Positions 33,702 to 43,367 are shown, counted from the stretch's first letter. The stretch is DNA of 64,000 nt from Nocardiopsis metallicus (GCF_014201115.1 NZ_JACHDO010000001.1:5270001-5334000), one strand, 5' to 3'. The notes: generated from the letters alone by a model not told the origin. Translations and numbers: made by a program.

Positions 33702-34511
33702 AGCCGTCCTGGCCCCCCGGTCCGCGGCGCGGCAGGTCCAGCGGATGTGCTCGGCGACGGTGCGGGGGTCGTCCGCCATCGGGATGTGCCCGGACCCGAG
33801 CAGGGACACCATGCGCGCGTTGGGCACCCGCTGGTGCGCGTGCTCGGCGCTGGAGGGCAGCAGCGTCCGGTCCCGGTCGCCCCAGGCGATGGTGACCGGG
33901 CAGGGGATCGGCCGCGGGGTGAAGTCGTAGTCGGCGATCCTGGGCACCATCCGCACATAGGGCGCGCCCGGTTCGAGCCCTCGCACACCGAACCGGGTCG
34001 CCTTGGCCTCCGGCGAGGAGGGGTCGCCGCGCAGGGCGAGCCGGGCCGCGGCCCGCGCGGGCGGGGTGTCGGCGAGCCGTTCCTTGACCGGCATCGGGAT
34101 GCGGGTGGCGAGGTTGGCCATCAGGCCCACCGTGCGCATGCCCCAGCGGGCGAGATTGTCCGAGAACCCGGCCGGGGAGAACACCGTCACCGAGCCCGCG
34201 ACCCCCTGGACCCCGAGTTCCAGGGCGATGGAGCCGCCCAGGGAGTTGCCCGCCAGGTGCGGGTTCTCCAGGCCGTGCAGCTCGCAGAACTCCCGGATGA
34301 CCCGCACGAGGCTGTGCACGTCGTAGGGTTCGTCCCGCTCCGGGGCCGGGGACGCCCCGAACCCCGGCAGGTCCACGCTGACGACCTCGTAGTCGTCGGC
34401 CAGCCGGGGCGACACGGCCCGCCAGCACTGTCTGCGGTCACCCAGCCCGTGCAGGAGCACCACGGGGCGGCCGCTGCCGTGTCGGTCGTAGGCGATGCGT
34501 CTGGGGTCCAT
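33690..34511 (-). CDS. Alpha/beta hydrolase
   Basis: A 273-aa hydrolase of the alpha/beta fold. VVLLHGLGDRR is the oxyanion-hole loop, GNSLGGSIA the nucleophile elbow (Ser about residue 94), WGDRDRTLL carries the acid Asp and GSGHIPMADDP the His, so the triad is complete. There is no signal peptide, so it is cytoplasmic. The substrate is not predictable; related enzymes include esterases and meta-cleavage-type hydrolases. It lies 18 bp after the acyltransferase gene on the same strand, so co-transcription is likely. Confidence 0.87.
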   Translation of the reverse strand: MDPRRIAYDRHGSGRPVVLLHGLGDRRQCWRAVSPRLADDYEVVSVDLPGFGASPAPERDEPYDVHSLVRVIREFCELHGLENPHLAGNSLGGSIALELGVQGVAGSVTVFSPAGFSDNLARWGMRTVGLMANLATRIPMPVKERLADTPPARAAARLALRGDPSSPEAKATRFGVRGLEPGAPYVRMVPRIADYDFTPRPIPCPVTIAWGDRDRTLLPSSAEHAHQRVPNARMVSLLGSGHIPMADDPRTVAEHIRWTCRAADRGARTAPRG

Positions 34512-34529
34512 TCCACCGGTCTACCCGAG

Positions 34530-35954
34530 CTATGCGCTCCGGCCGCCGATCCGAGCCACGAAACTAGACAACAGGTGCACCCAGCTTGACCCTTCGGCCG
34601 ACCCTCCGGCGGAGCCGTCCACACGCTCGGGGCGGAGCCGCGGGGCCGCGGTCAGCAGCAGGCCCGACACCACGGCCACCAGGCCCAGCACCGGGGCCAG
34701 ACCGAAGCCCAGACCGGCCACCGTCAGGGCCAGCAGGCCTCCGCCGATCAGCGCCGCGGCGGCCAGCACCCGGATCGGGCCCGGGTCGCCCCGCAGAACC
34801 TTCGGCGGGTTCTCGAACCGCACCGCCCAGTGGGCCAGCGGCAGCAGCAGCGGCAGCAGGACCGCCACACCGAGCACGCCCCACAGCAGCCACAGCCCGG
34901 TCATCGGGTCGGGCGTGTCGATCCCCAGGCCGTACACCACGACCCCGGCGACGATGGTGATCGGCAGCATGTGCCACAGGTACACGGTCATCAGCTGCGG
35001 GGAGACCCGGTCCAGCATGCGCGCCGGTCCGGGCCGGTCCGACCACGCGGCGATCCGGTCCCGCAGCAGCACCGCGATACCCACCTGGACCGCGCCCAGC
35101 GCCGCCAGCACCAGGGTCGGCGGGGCCACGTTCGAGGTCTCGGCGGCGAACACGCCGGTCATGTTCAGCGAGTAGGGGCCCGCGTAGACCAGGACCACCG
35201 CGACCGCGGCGCCGACCGCGATCATCCACCCCGTGTGGGCCCGGCGGATCGTGCCGGTCGCGTAGTGGAAACCGAGCTGGTGCACGGCCAACCAGACGAA
35301 CGCCACGTTCAGGAAGCCGAACGCGTCCACCCCGAACCCGTACCGGCTCAGGTCGACGAGGGCGGCACCGGTGAGCAGCGCGGCCGGAACCCACCAGCCG
35401 AACCTCTCCTGGGCGGCCACCAGCACCGGCGTCGCCACGACCACCAGCACGTAGGCGGCCAGGAACCACAGCACCATGCCCGCGGCGCCCGCACCGATCA
35501 GGACGGGCTGCACCGGGGTGCCGCCCAGGACCGCGATGTGGGAGGCGAGGATCCACACCACGGCGAGCGGGACCACCGGCCAGGCCAGTCTCCGCAGCCG
35601 CTTGGCCCACCAGACCGAGGCCTTCTCACCCCGGGCCGAGGCCGAGCGCCAGCTGATCAGGTTGGCGGCGCCGCCCACGAAGAAGATCAGTGGCATGACC
35701 TGGGAGACCCAGGTGAGCGCGAACCCGCCCGGGGTGCTCAGGACGCTGGTCGCCGCGAGCTCGCCCTCGGGCTGCACGGTCAGCACCGGCAGCCACCAGT
35801 GCTGGACGACCACCAGGACCATGACGAACAAACGCAGGGCGTCGAGGAAGCGGTCACGACCGACCACCGGTTTCGGCACGGCGCGTACCGGAGCCTTGAC
35901 GAGGGCCGTGGTCGGCGGTCGGTCCCCGCCGGTGGGCTCGACGGTCAGGGTCAT
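34530..35954 (-). CDS. Acyltransferase-3-family membrane protein
   Basis: A 474-aa protein from ATG 35954, preceded by AAGGAGC at 11 bp; an upstream extension in the same frame has no ribosome site. After about 35 soluble residues the sequence begins RDRFLDALRLFVMVLVVVQH, the acyltransferase-3 entry helix with the Arg and catalytic His, followed by about ten further membrane helices (for example PLIFFVGGAANL and YLWHMLPITIVAG). Family members transfer acyl groups to sugars or other surface molecules. The specific acceptor is unknown. Probable operon with the downstream hydrolase. The 372 bp upstream (35,955-36,326) show no gene or clear site. Confidence 0.85.
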   Translation of the reverse strand: MTLTVEPTGGDRPPTTALVKAPVRAVPKPVVGRDRFLDALRLFVMVLVVVQHWWLPVLTVQPEGELAATSVLSTPGGFALTWVSQVMPLIFFVGGAANLISWRSASARGEKASVWWAKRLRRLAWPVVPLAVVWILASHIAVLGGTPVQPVLIGAGAAGMVLWFLAAYVLVVVATPVLVAAQERFGWWVPAALLTGAALVDLSRYGFGVDAFGFLNVAFVWLAVHQLGFHYATGTIRRAHTGWMIAVGAAVAVVLVYAGPYSLNMTGVFAAETSNVAPPTLVLAALGAVQVGIAVLLRDRIAAWSDRPGPARMLDRVSPQLMTVYLWHMLPITIVAGVVVYGLGIDTPDPMTGLWLLWGVLGVAVLLPLLLPLAHWAVRFENPPKVLRGDPGPIRVLAAAALIGGGLLALTVAGLGFGLAPVLGLVAVVSGLLLTAAPRLRPERVDGSAGGSAEGSSWVHLLSSFVARIGGRSA

Positions 35955-36326
35955 AGAGTTGTCGCTCCTTGGTCTTCCCGGTCTCTGGGAGGCGGCCGGG
36001 CACACGGCGGTGCTCAGGCCTCGGTGACCGGGCTGTGCTGACCCATTGGGGGTTTCGACACGTTTCCCGGCGTCTGCCCTGTTCACGGGCGTTCACCGGC
36101 ACGGGTCCCGAGTGGTGACGCGTCGCTGTTAACGACCCTAGGCGCGGGGTCAAGCGGTCGCGAGGGCGCTGGGTACCCTCTCGTCCCGGCGGCCTGCCCA
36201 CCCCTGGAAGGTGGTGCCTGCACTACCGGGTCCCCTGGTTCGCCTGTGGTGCGGGGGTTCCCGCCGCCCCGGCAGTGGCCTGGGCCGACGCGGCGGGGTC
36301 AGCACGCGGTGATCGGAGTGCGCCGA

Positions 36327-37157
36327 TCAGGGCGCGGTGGGCAGTGCGCGCTTGTGAGCGGTGACACGGTAGCGGTCGACGAGGGTGCGCGTCACATGGT
36401 CGGAGACGGGCAGGCCCTCCAGGAAGTCGTCGATCTGCTCGTAGGTCAGACCCAGCGCGTCCTCGTCGGGCTTTTGCGGGGTGAGCGTCTCCAGGTCGGC
36501 CGTGGGCACCTTGTGCACCAGGTCCTCCGGGGCACCGAGCTCGGCGGCGACCGCGCGCACCCGGCGCTTGGTCAGGCCGGTCAGGGGCACCAGGTCCGCC
36601 CCGCCGTCGCCGTACTTGGTGAAGAACCCCGTGACCGCCTCGGCGGCGTGGTCGGTACCGACCACCAGGCCGCCCAGTCCGCCCGCGACCGCGTACTGGG
36701 CGATCATCCGCTGCCGGGCCTTGATGTTGCCGACCACGAAGTCCTCGGCGGCGGCGTCCTCGTAGGTCATGCCGCCCTCGCCGAGGGAGGCCGCCATGGC
36801 GTCGGTGGCCGGACGCACGTCCACGGTCAGGCAGCGGTCCGGAGCGCCGAACTCCACGGCCCGGGCGGCGTCCTTCTCGTCCTTCTGAACCCCGTAGGGC
36901 AGGCGCATGGCCACGTACTCGGCCTCGTGCCCGCTCTCGCAGGCCCGGTCGACGGCCAGGCGGCACAGGCGACCGGCGGTGAGCGAGTCCACGCCACCGC
37001 TGATCCCCAGGACCAGCGCGCGGGCGCCGGTCGTGGTGAGTCTCTCGGCGAGGAAGGCCACGCGGCGCTCGATCTCGGCCGCGGCGTCGAAGTGCTCGGG
37101 GACTTCGAGGTCGCGGATGATCTCGCGGCGTTCCTGGCTCAGCTCGGTCTCGGTCAC
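36327..37157 (-). CDS. nadE: NH3-dependent NAD+ synthetase
   Basis: A 276-aa enzyme of the normal bacterial length, converting deamido-NAD+ with ammonia and ATP to NAD+ in the cytoplasm. The ATP-PPi loop LGISGGVDS is at about residues 49-57, followed by VQKDEKDA, VVGTDHAAEAVTGFFTKYGDGGADLVPL (metal and substrate binding) and the KVPTADLE segment. GTG 37157 was chosen as start because GGGAGC stands just upstream and the N-terminus (TETELSQERREII) fits the family; the longer open frame does not. There is no fused glutaminase domain, so it depends on free ammonia or a partner. It appears to be transcribed alone. Confidence 0.94.
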   Translation of the reverse strand: MTETELSQERREIIRDLEVPEHFDAAAEIERRVAFLAERLTTTGARALVLGISGGVDSLTAGRLCRLAVDRACESGHEAEYVAMRLPYGVQKDEKDAARAVEFGAPDRCLTVDVRPATDAMAASLGEGGMTYEDAAAEDFVVGNIKARQRMIAQYAVAGGLGGLVVGTDHAAEAVTGFFTKYGDGGADLVPLTGLTKRRVRAVAAELGAPEDLVHKVPTADLETLTPQKPDEDALGLTYEQIDDFLEGLPVSDHVTRTLVDRYRVTAHKRALPTAP

Positions 37158-37258
37158 GTGCGCTCCCTGCGTGTGGTGCGTGTGCCCCCCGATTATGACC
37201 TGTGCCGGGGAGGGAACAGGACTCCGGCCTCCGGGCACAGCGGCTCCCGGTTCAGGGA

Positions 37259-37843
37259 TCAGGGCTCCGAGCGCAGTCTTCGGGCGAACCGCTCGTAGTC
37301 CACCACCAGGCCGTCGCCGTCCACGGACAGCCGGTACTCGCCGTGCAGGGGGTCCCGGTAGGTGTACAGCTCCAGGCCGGCCTCGGCCGGGTGGCGGGTG
37401 TAGCGCTGGCGGACGCGGCGGATGCGCAGGGAGGGGATGTCGATCCACGCGACCGCGATGTCCCGGTGCTCCCCGGGCCGCAGGCCCAACCGCCGGATCG
37501 GGAGGGTGTTGGTGAGGGGGGTGGCCGCGACGTCCACGTCCAGGCAGCCCACCAGTTCGGCGAGGGGGTTGCCGTGGGCGTCGGCCCAGTGGCCGTCCTG
37601 CGCCCGGAGGGTGACCGATTCCAGACCGGAGGCGGAGAGCACCTCGGCGCGGACCTCCCGGGTCGTCCAGGCCAGGTCCGTACGGACCGTGAAACGCGTG
37701 AAGAAGCGCTCCTCCCCCTCCACCACGGTCTCCCCCGCCTCCAGCCGGTGGCCGTCCGGTTCGGGCAGGAGCGCGCCGAGCCCCAACCCCTCGGGGACGT
37801 CGATGCGGGTCCAGGCGGCGGGGTGTTCCGTCAGTGACGACAT
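37259..37843 (-). CDS. Putative glycolipid-binding protein (DUF1089-like)
   Basis: A 194-aa beta-rich protein without signal peptide. The sequences FFTRFTVRTDLAWTTREVRA, GCLDVDVAATPLTNTLPIRR and VAWIDIPSLRIRRVRQRYTR fit the family named after a mycobacterial glycolipid-binding protein fold (PF06475). Typical members are of this length. The biochemical role in actinobacteria is not established. It lies 102 bp upstream of nadE on the same strand and after the symporter terminators. Confidence 0.75.
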   Translation of the reverse strand: MSSLTEHPAAWTRIDVPEGLGLGALLPEPDGHRLEAGETVVEGEERFFTRFTVRTDLAWTTREVRAEVLSASGLESVTLRAQDGHWADAHGNPLAELVGCLDVDVAATPLTNTLPIRRLGLRPGEHRDIAVAWIDIPSLRIRRVRQRYTRHPAEAGLELYTYRDPLHGEYRLSVDGDGLVVDYERFARRLRSEP

Positions 37844-37888
37844 GTCACCGTTCTACCGCTACGAGCACCGGGGACGCCAGGGCGCGAG

Positions 37889-37918
37889 CGTGCCCGTGCC
37901 GAACACGACACGGGCACG
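37889..37918. terminator. Terminator hairpin (distal of two)
   Basis: CGTGCCCGTG pairs with CACGGGCACG around a ten-base loop. It lies after the second hairpin in the symporter transcript. Confidence 0.6.
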
Positions 37919-37933
37919 GCAGGCCGTTCACCA

Positions 37934-37972
37934 CAGGGTCCGCGGCTCGCCCCTGGTGAGCCGCGGACCCTG
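37934..37972 (-). terminator. Terminator hairpin after the symporter gene
   Basis: A perfect 15-bp stem, CAGGGTCCGCGGCTC with GAGCCGCGGACCCTG, around a nine-base loop, starting about 10 bp after the symporter stop codon. Confidence 0.85.
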
Positions 37973-37982
37973 TCCGGCGGAG

Positions 37983-39539
37983 TCAGGAAGCCTGCTTGGC
38001 CTCCTCGATCTCACGGACGACCTTGTCGAAGTCATCCGCCATCTGCGGGCTGACCCGACCCATCCCGTTGAGGGCGAAGATCGCGACGAAGCTCAGCAGG
38101 ATGGCCGGGAGCATCGCGTACAGGCCGATGCCCAGGTAGGCGCTGTCGACGATGTCCCAGATGATCGCGGTGGCGCCACCGGCGATCATGCCGGCGAGCG
38201 CACCGACCCAGGTCATCCGCTTCCAGAACAGCGCCAGCAGCAGGACAGGCCCGAAGCCCGCACCGAAGCCCGCCCAGGCGTATCCGACCAGATCCATGAC
38301 GGACTGGTTGCCCCACAGCGCCACACAGGCGGCGATCACGGCGACGGCGACCACCGTGCCGCGGCTGATCCAGAGCAGCGACCGGGGCGCGGCGTCCTTG
38401 TCGACGAAGGCCTTGTAGCCGTCCTCGGTGAGCGCCGACGCGGCCACCAGGAGCTGGGAGTCGGCGGTGCTCATCACCGCGGCCAGGATGGCGGCCAGGA
38501 GGAGACCGGCCACCAACGGGTGCGTCAGGGCCTCGATCAGGCGCGGGAAGACCTGTTCCGGGGAGTCGAGCGGGGTGTCGAAGTAGGCGATGCCGATGAA
38601 GCCGACCAGGACGGCCAGGGCCATCGCGGAGACCGCCCAGGCCACACTGACGAACCCGGCCCTGGGGATGTCCGTCACCGAGCGGATGCCCATGAAGCGG
38701 GCCAGGATGTGCGGCTGGCCGAAGTAGCCGAAGCCCCATGCCAGGCCGGAGACGATGACGACCCAGCCCAGGGTCTCGGTGCTGACCCAGGCACCGGCGT
38801 CGCCGTCCAGGGACATGCCCCCCATGGCGGACAGGAGGCCGTCGCCCTTGTCCGTGACCCCTTCCGCGAGACCGCCGAGCCCGCCCATGGCGGTGATGGC
38901 CAGCACCGGGACCACCAACAGGGCGGCCCACATCATGACGGCCTGGATCACGTCCGTGTAGGAGACGGCCAGGAACCCGCCGAGCACCGTGTAGAGCACG
39001 ACGATGCTGACGCCGATCGCGATGGCGGGGGCCGGGTCCAGACCGAAGACCTGGTCGAAGAGGGCCGCCATGGCCACGAGGCCGGACGCGACGTAGAAGA
39101 AGTAGAAGACGATGATGAGGACGGCCGAGACAGCGCGCAGGGAACGGGACCGGTCCTCGAAGCGGTTCTCCAGGAACGAGGAGAGCGTCAGCGAATCGGA
39201 CTCGCCTCCGGAGCGGGAGTCGGTGACCCTCTCGGTGTAGACCCGAAGACGCGGGGCGATGAGGATCCAGCTGCCGGCGAACCCCGCCGCCAACCCGACC
39301 GCGATCCAGGCCTCACCGAGGCCGGAGACGTAGATGGCGCCCGGCAGGCCCAGGAGCAGCCAACCGCTGAAGTCGCTGGCGTTCGCGCTCAGTCCGGCCA
39401 CCCAGCTGTTGAGCTGCCGTCCGCCGAGCACGAAGTCGGACTGCGAGACGGTCCGCCGGTAGACCCACAGTCCGATGGCCACCATGACGACGAGGTACAC
39501 GCCGAACGTTGCGACTGACGCGAGCATGGAGTTGTTCAC
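37983..39539 (-). CDS. putP: Sodium/proline symporter
   Basis: A 518-aa solute:sodium symporter-family protein with about 13 membrane helices. Family positions are clear: the N-terminal VNNSMLASVATFGVYLVVMV, SQSDFVLGGRQLNSWVAGLS, ASDFSGWLLLGLPG (the Na+ site Ser/Asp region typical of PutP), GYFGQPHILARFM and LAAVMSTADSQLLVAASALTED. GTG 39539 was chosen because GGAGGGG lies just upstream; a longer frame is open but lacks PutP similarity. The gene stands alone, with tandem terminators. The upstream 311 bp hold a palindrome and repeats that may bind the regulator encoded next to it. Confidence 0.92.
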   Translation of the reverse strand: MNNSMLASVATFGVYLVVMVAIGLWVYRRTVSQSDFVLGGRQLNSWVAGLSANASDFSGWLLLGLPGAIYVSGLGEAWIAVGLAAGFAGSWILIAPRLRVYTERVTDSRSGGESDSLTLSSFLENRFEDRSRSLRAVSAVLIIVFYFFYVASGLVAMAALFDQVFGLDPAPAIAIGVSIVVLYTVLGGFLAVSYTDVIQAVMMWAALLVVPVLAITAMGGLGGLAEGVTDKGDGLLSAMGGMSLDGDAGAWVSTETLGWVVIVSGLAWGFGYFGQPHILARFMGIRSVTDIPRAGFVSVAWAVSAMALAVLVGFIGIAYFDTPLDSPEQVFPRLIEALTHPLVAGLLLAAILAAVMSTADSQLLVAASALTEDGYKAFVDKDAAPRSLLWISRGTVVAVAVIAACVALWGNQSVMDLVGYAWAGFGAGFGPVLLLALFWKRMTWVGALAGMIAGGATAIIWDIVDSAYLGIGLYAMLPAILLSFVAIFALNGMGRVSPQMADDFDKVVREIEEAKQAS

Positions 39540-39692
39540 CAGTCCCCTCCTTTCTTTCGAAGCGCGTGATCTGAGCCTTACGCGCAGTTTGTCCAGAGGA
39601 GGCCGATCATCACTCCCCGCAATCCGGATCACAATGCCCTGTGCGCGGAAAAACACCCTTTTGAGACCCGGCCGAGTTCTTGACCAGGCACT

Positions 39693-39708
39693 ATTGGCCG
39701 ATAGGCCA
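39693..39708. promoter_or_regulatory. Candidate operator between the symporter and FadR-type regulator genes
   Basis: TTGGCC-GATA-GGCCAT is a near-perfect inverted repeat in the intergenic region 39,540-39,850. About 30 bp further right, TGATCGGA occurs twice around an ACGTTACGT core. GntR/FadR proteins bind short inverted repeats near their own or neighbouring genes, so this is a reasonable candidate. Confidence 0.4.
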
Positions 39709-39850
39709 TCACCGCGAGGGCCCGCTTGCCTGATCGGACATACGTTACGTCCCGTGATCGGATGTGTTTCGCAGGACGAGACGCCGATGGTCCGGGACGG
39801 AGCCGCCCGGAATTGCTCCGGCGCTGTCACCCCGCGGGCGCCCGGAGGGA

Positions 39851-40579
39851 TCAGCCGAGCAGTTCCCGCAGCCGCCGCTCCGCACCATCCAGATGTTCGC
39901 CCAGCGCCCGCCGCGCCGCCTCCGGATCGCGTTCGCGCACGGCGCGGACGATCCGGCGGTGCTCGCCGTCGCTGGCCGCCAGCCCAGCCTCGGACAGCGG
40001 CACCACGTCCATGAGCTGGTTGATCCGCATCCGCACGTCCGTGAGCGCGGCGGCCATCCGCGTGGAACCGGTCAGCTGGGCCAGGGTGATGTGGAAGACG
40101 GTGTCGCAGCGCCGGTAGTCGGCGGCCCCGGCCTCGGACGCCACGCCCGCGCGCCGGTCCAGGAGGTCGCCCTGGGCTCCGGTGAGTCCGGTCTCGGCCA
40201 GCCGGACCACGGCGCCCGTCTCCAGTCCGCGCCGGAAGGCGAGGAGGTCCTCCAGGGCGGTGCCGGTCTCGCTGAGCTCGCGGCGCGCCTCCTCCGGGGT
40301 GGGCCTGGGCGGCAGTTCCGCGACGAACGTGCCGCCGCTGCGGCCGCGCCGGGACTCGACGTACCCCTGGCGCTGGAGGAGGCGGATCGCCTCGCGCAGG
40401 GTGATGCGGCTGACGCCCAGACGGGCGGCCAGGTCGCGTTCGGCGGGGAAACGGGCGCCCGCCGGGACGACGCCGAGTCTGATGGCGGACATCAGCCGCT
40501 CGACGGTGACCTCCAGGGCGTTACCGGCCTGGACCGGGCGGAAGACAGCCTCGGCCGCGGGATCACAGGTTGGGACCAC
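39851..40579 (-). CDS. FadR-subfamily GntR transcriptional regulator
   Basis: A 242-aa regulator. Residues about 22-88 form the GntR winged helix-turn-helix (FPAERDLAARLGVSRITLRE, then LLQRQGYVESRRGRSGGTFV). The C-terminal FCD-type all-helical ligand domain (about 105-235) shows FRRGLETGAVVRLAE, FHITLAQLTGSTRM and EHRRIVRAVRERDPEAARRA, where metal-binding His/Asp residues normally lie. It is transcribed towards the symporter gene on the same strand and may control it in response to an acid ligand. The ligand is not known. Confidence 0.88.
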   Translation of the reverse strand: MVPTCDPAAEAVFRPVQAGNALEVTVERLMSAIRLGVVPAGARFPAERDLAARLGVSRITLREAIRLLQRQGYVESRRGRSGGTFVAELPPRPTPEEARRELSETGTALEDLLAFRRGLETGAVVRLAETGLTGAQGDLLDRRAGVASEAGAADYRRCDTVFHITLAQLTGSTRMAAALTDVRMRINQLMDVVPLSEAGLAASDGEHRRIVRAVRERDPEAARRALGEHLDGAERRLRELLG

Positions 40580-40846
40580 GGGGCCAGCTTAGGGCGTGTT
40601 CGGCACCCTCGCCCGGAAAAGACCGATCACGGGCTATCGACACGGCGCCGAGGCAGAACCTAGCCTGGAAAGCGGGCCCTGCCCTGACCAGGAAGGGTTC
40701 CCCATCGCTCCCCAGGGCCGTTCGCGCCCCGCCTCCCTTCCTCCGCCGCTCCGTCACCGTCCGAGAGCACCAGGTGAACGGTCTTGACGTCAGGGCCCAC
40801 GGCCCCGGGCCCGACCTCACCGCCGCACGAGAAAGCTGGTGGACCG

Positions 40847-43360
40847 ATGACGACCGGACCCGGCCGCCCCCGACGGGGGGAGCACGAGCTCCTTCCGGTC
40901 ACCGGCGGGGTTCCCCGCGCCGACCCGCACTTCACCGGACGCGAGGCCGCCCTGGAGCGGATCCACGACTTCCTCGGCTCCCGTCCCGGCGCGCGCTTCC
41001 TGATCAGCGGCGGCAACGGTGTCGGCAAGAGCCGCATCGCCGCCGAGTACGCGTACCGCCACGCGCGTGAGTACGACCTCATCTGGTGGATCCCCGCCGC
41101 CACCGACATCGAGACGCACCGCGCCTACCTGCGCCTGGCCGAGCACCTCGGGCTGCCGGTCTCCTACGAGCACGTCCCCCGCACCGTGCAGTCCGTGCGA
41201 AGGGAGCTCTCCGAACGCGCCGACCTCGGATCCTGGCTGCTGGTGTTCGACGACGTCGTGGACGCGCAGGCCCTGGCCAGCGAGTACTTCCCGCACAGCG
41301 GCGGGCACATCATCGTCACCTCCCGGCACCACCGCTGGCTGCCCCGGGGGCAGGGCGGGCAGCGCTTCGACGGACAGGTGGTCCCCCGGCTGACCACCGC
41401 CGAGAGCCTCTCCCTGCTGCGCCGGATCTGCCCCGAGCGGCTGGAGCCCCCGGGTGACGGCGAGCGCCTCGCCGAGCTGCTCGAACACCTGCCCCTGGCG
41501 CTCAGCCAGGTCGGCGCGTTCCTGCGGGAGTCCGCCATGCCAACCGGCGACTTCCTCGATCTGTTCGAGGAGCGCTACGACGCGATGCTCTGGCAGATGG
41601 GGGCGGAGGACGACCACACCGCCCCGCTGCGGGTGGCCTGGAGCATCCAGGCCGAGCACATGCTGGAGGGGGCCGACGAGCGGGAGCGGGAGACCGGGCG
41701 GGTGGCCCTGGAGCTCGTCCGGCTCTGCGCTTTCTTCGCGCCCCTTCCGCTCTCCCGGGGCCTCTTCCACCGGACCGACGGCGCCGTGCTCGACCGGGCC
41801 CTGGAGTACATGCGCCGGCACGACCTGGCCTTCTTCGACGACCGGAACGACGCCTTCCAGCTGCACGAGCTGTTCCAGTCCGTGGTGCGCGACTCGCTCA
41901 CCATGGCGGAGCGGGTGCACCACCGGAACCTGGCCCACCTGGTCCTGGCGGACAACGCCCCGGAGGGACCCACCGACCCGGCCCACCGCGCCGCCTACCT
42001 GTCCCTGTACACGCACGTGAAGGCCTCGCACGCCTGGACCAGCCGGGACCCGCGGGTGCGCGCCATGGTGCTCAACGTGGTCGACTTCCTCACCGAGGTC
42101 GGCAACTACTCGGACGCGACCAGCCTGCTCGGGCAGGCCGTCAACGTCTGGCTCGACGACCCGAGCATGCTCCTGCACGCCCGGCTGCGGCGCAACAAGA
42201 TCCGGCGTATCCACGGTGAGTACGTCACCGCGCTGGAGGAAGCCAGGAGCATCCACGCCGAACAGGTCGAGCGGGCCGGACCCGACAGCGACGAGACCCT
42301 GGAGGCGCTCCGGGCGGTCGCCATCTCACTGAGCGGCCTGGCCCGGTTCCAGGAGGCCGGGCAGCTGTTCCGCGACATCCTGGAGCAGCGGCGCGAACGG
42401 CACTCCGCCGCCGACCGGCGCACCTTGGAGGCGGCGCACGACTACGGGCAGGCCTTGCAGGAGCAGGGCCGGTTCGAGGAGGCGCTGGCCATGGACCAGA
42501 GCACCCTGGCGGGGCGCCGCGCCCTGCTCGGGCCGGACGACGTGCAGACGCTGCGCACGGGACTGTCCCTGGGCCTGAACCTGATCCTGCTGGGCCGGTT
42601 GGACGAGGCCCGGAAACAGCTCACGGAGTGCATGGAGCGGTTCGAGACCGCCGCTGAGCCCGACAGTCCGCACGCGCTTCAGGGGATGCTGTTCCTGTCC
42701 GTGGCGCACCGGCGGCTCGGGGATCCGGAGCGGGCGCTGGAGCTGGCCAACCGGGCTCTGGTCCGGTACCGGCGCAAACACCCCTCGACCGTCCGGCAGG
42801 TGCTGTACTGCCGGGTCATCCGCATGGTGTCGCTGGTGCGGGCGGGTTCCCTGGACGAGGCGCTGCGCGAGGTGGACGACCTGATGCCGCCGCTGGACGA
42901 GCGCTACCCCGCGGAGCACCCGTTCCCGGCCGCGGCCCGGCTCAGCATGGGCATCGTCCTACGGGCCGCGGGGCGCCACACCGAGGCGCTCGAACGCGAC
43001 CAGGAAGGGCTGGAGCGACTGCTGCGGATCTACGGTCCGGGGTCGTTCAGCACCCTGCCCGCCGCGCTCAACGTGGCCACCGACCTGTACCGCCTGGGCC
43101 GGTTCCGCGAGGCGGGGGACCTGGAGGCCATGACGGAGGCGGACTGCCGTCACCGGCTGCCCGCCGACCATCCGATCCTCCTGACAGCACGCCGGAACCA
43201 CCTGGTCAGCCGACATGCCGGGGGTGAGGACGTGAGCGAGGAATGGGACCGGCTACGCGCGGAATTCGCCGAACGCTTCGGCGGCGAGCACCCCGGGACG
43301 GTGTCCATGTCCTCGTTCACCCGTCAGGACTGCGACGTGTTCCCCGTCGCGCCCCTGTGA
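40847..43360 (+). CDS. NB-ARC/TPR protein of the FxSxx-COOH system type (FxsT-like)
   Basis: An 837-aa protein from ATG 40847; a TTG 63 bp earlier is an alternative start. Residues about 35-330 are an NB-ARC-type NTPase: PHFTGREAALERIHDFL, P-loop SGGNGVGKSRIA, a Walker B near LLVFDDVVDAQ, the ITSR-like sensor IIVTSRHHRW and the LPLALSQVGAFL motif. The C-terminal half (about 420-800) is a series of TPR repeats (EARSIHAEQVERAGPDSDET, EALAMDQSTLAGRRALLGPD). YDLIWWIPA is typical of FxsT proteins, which accompany the FxSxx-COOH peptide, a radical-SAM enzyme and FxsC. None of these is next to it here, so it may be a stand-alone signalling STAND protein. Confidence 0.8.
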   Translation: MTTGPGRPRRGEHELLPVTGGVPRADPHFTGREAALERIHDFLGSRPGARFLISGGNGVGKSRIAAEYAYRHAREYDLIWWIPAATDIETHRAYLRLAEHLGLPVSYEHVPRTVQSVRRELSERADLGSWLLVFDDVVDAQALASEYFPHSGGHIIVTSRHHRWLPRGQGGQRFDGQVVPRLTTAESLSLLRRICPERLEPPGDGERLAELLEHLPLALSQVGAFLRESAMPTGDFLDLFEERYDAMLWQMGAEDDHTAPLRVAWSIQAEHMLEGADERERETGRVALELVRLCAFFAPLPLSRGLFHRTDGAVLDRALEYMRRHDLAFFDDRNDAFQLHELFQSVVRDSLTMAERVHHRNLAHLVLADNAPEGPTDPAHRAAYLSLYTHVKASHAWTSRDPRVRAMVLNVVDFLTEVGNYSDATSLLGQAVNVWLDDPSMLLHARLRRNKIRRIHGEYVTALEEARSIHAEQVERAGPDSDETLEALRAVAISLSGLARFQEAGQLFRDILEQRRERHSAADRRTLEAAHDYGQALQEQGRFEEALAMDQSTLAGRRALLGPDDVQTLRTGLSLGLNLILLGRLDEARKQLTECMERFETAAEPDSPHALQGMLFLSVAHRRLGDPERALELANRALVRYRRKHPSTVRQVLYCRVIRMVSLVRAGSLDEALREVDDLMPPLDERYPAEHPFPAAARLSMGIVLRAAGRHTEALERDQEGLERLLRIYGPGSFSTLPAALNVATDLYRLGRFREAGDLEAMTEADCRHRLPADHPILLTARRNHLVSRHAGGEDVSEEWDRLRAEFAERFGGEHPGTVSMSSFTRQDCDVFPVAPL

Positions 43361-43367
43361 GGGAGCC

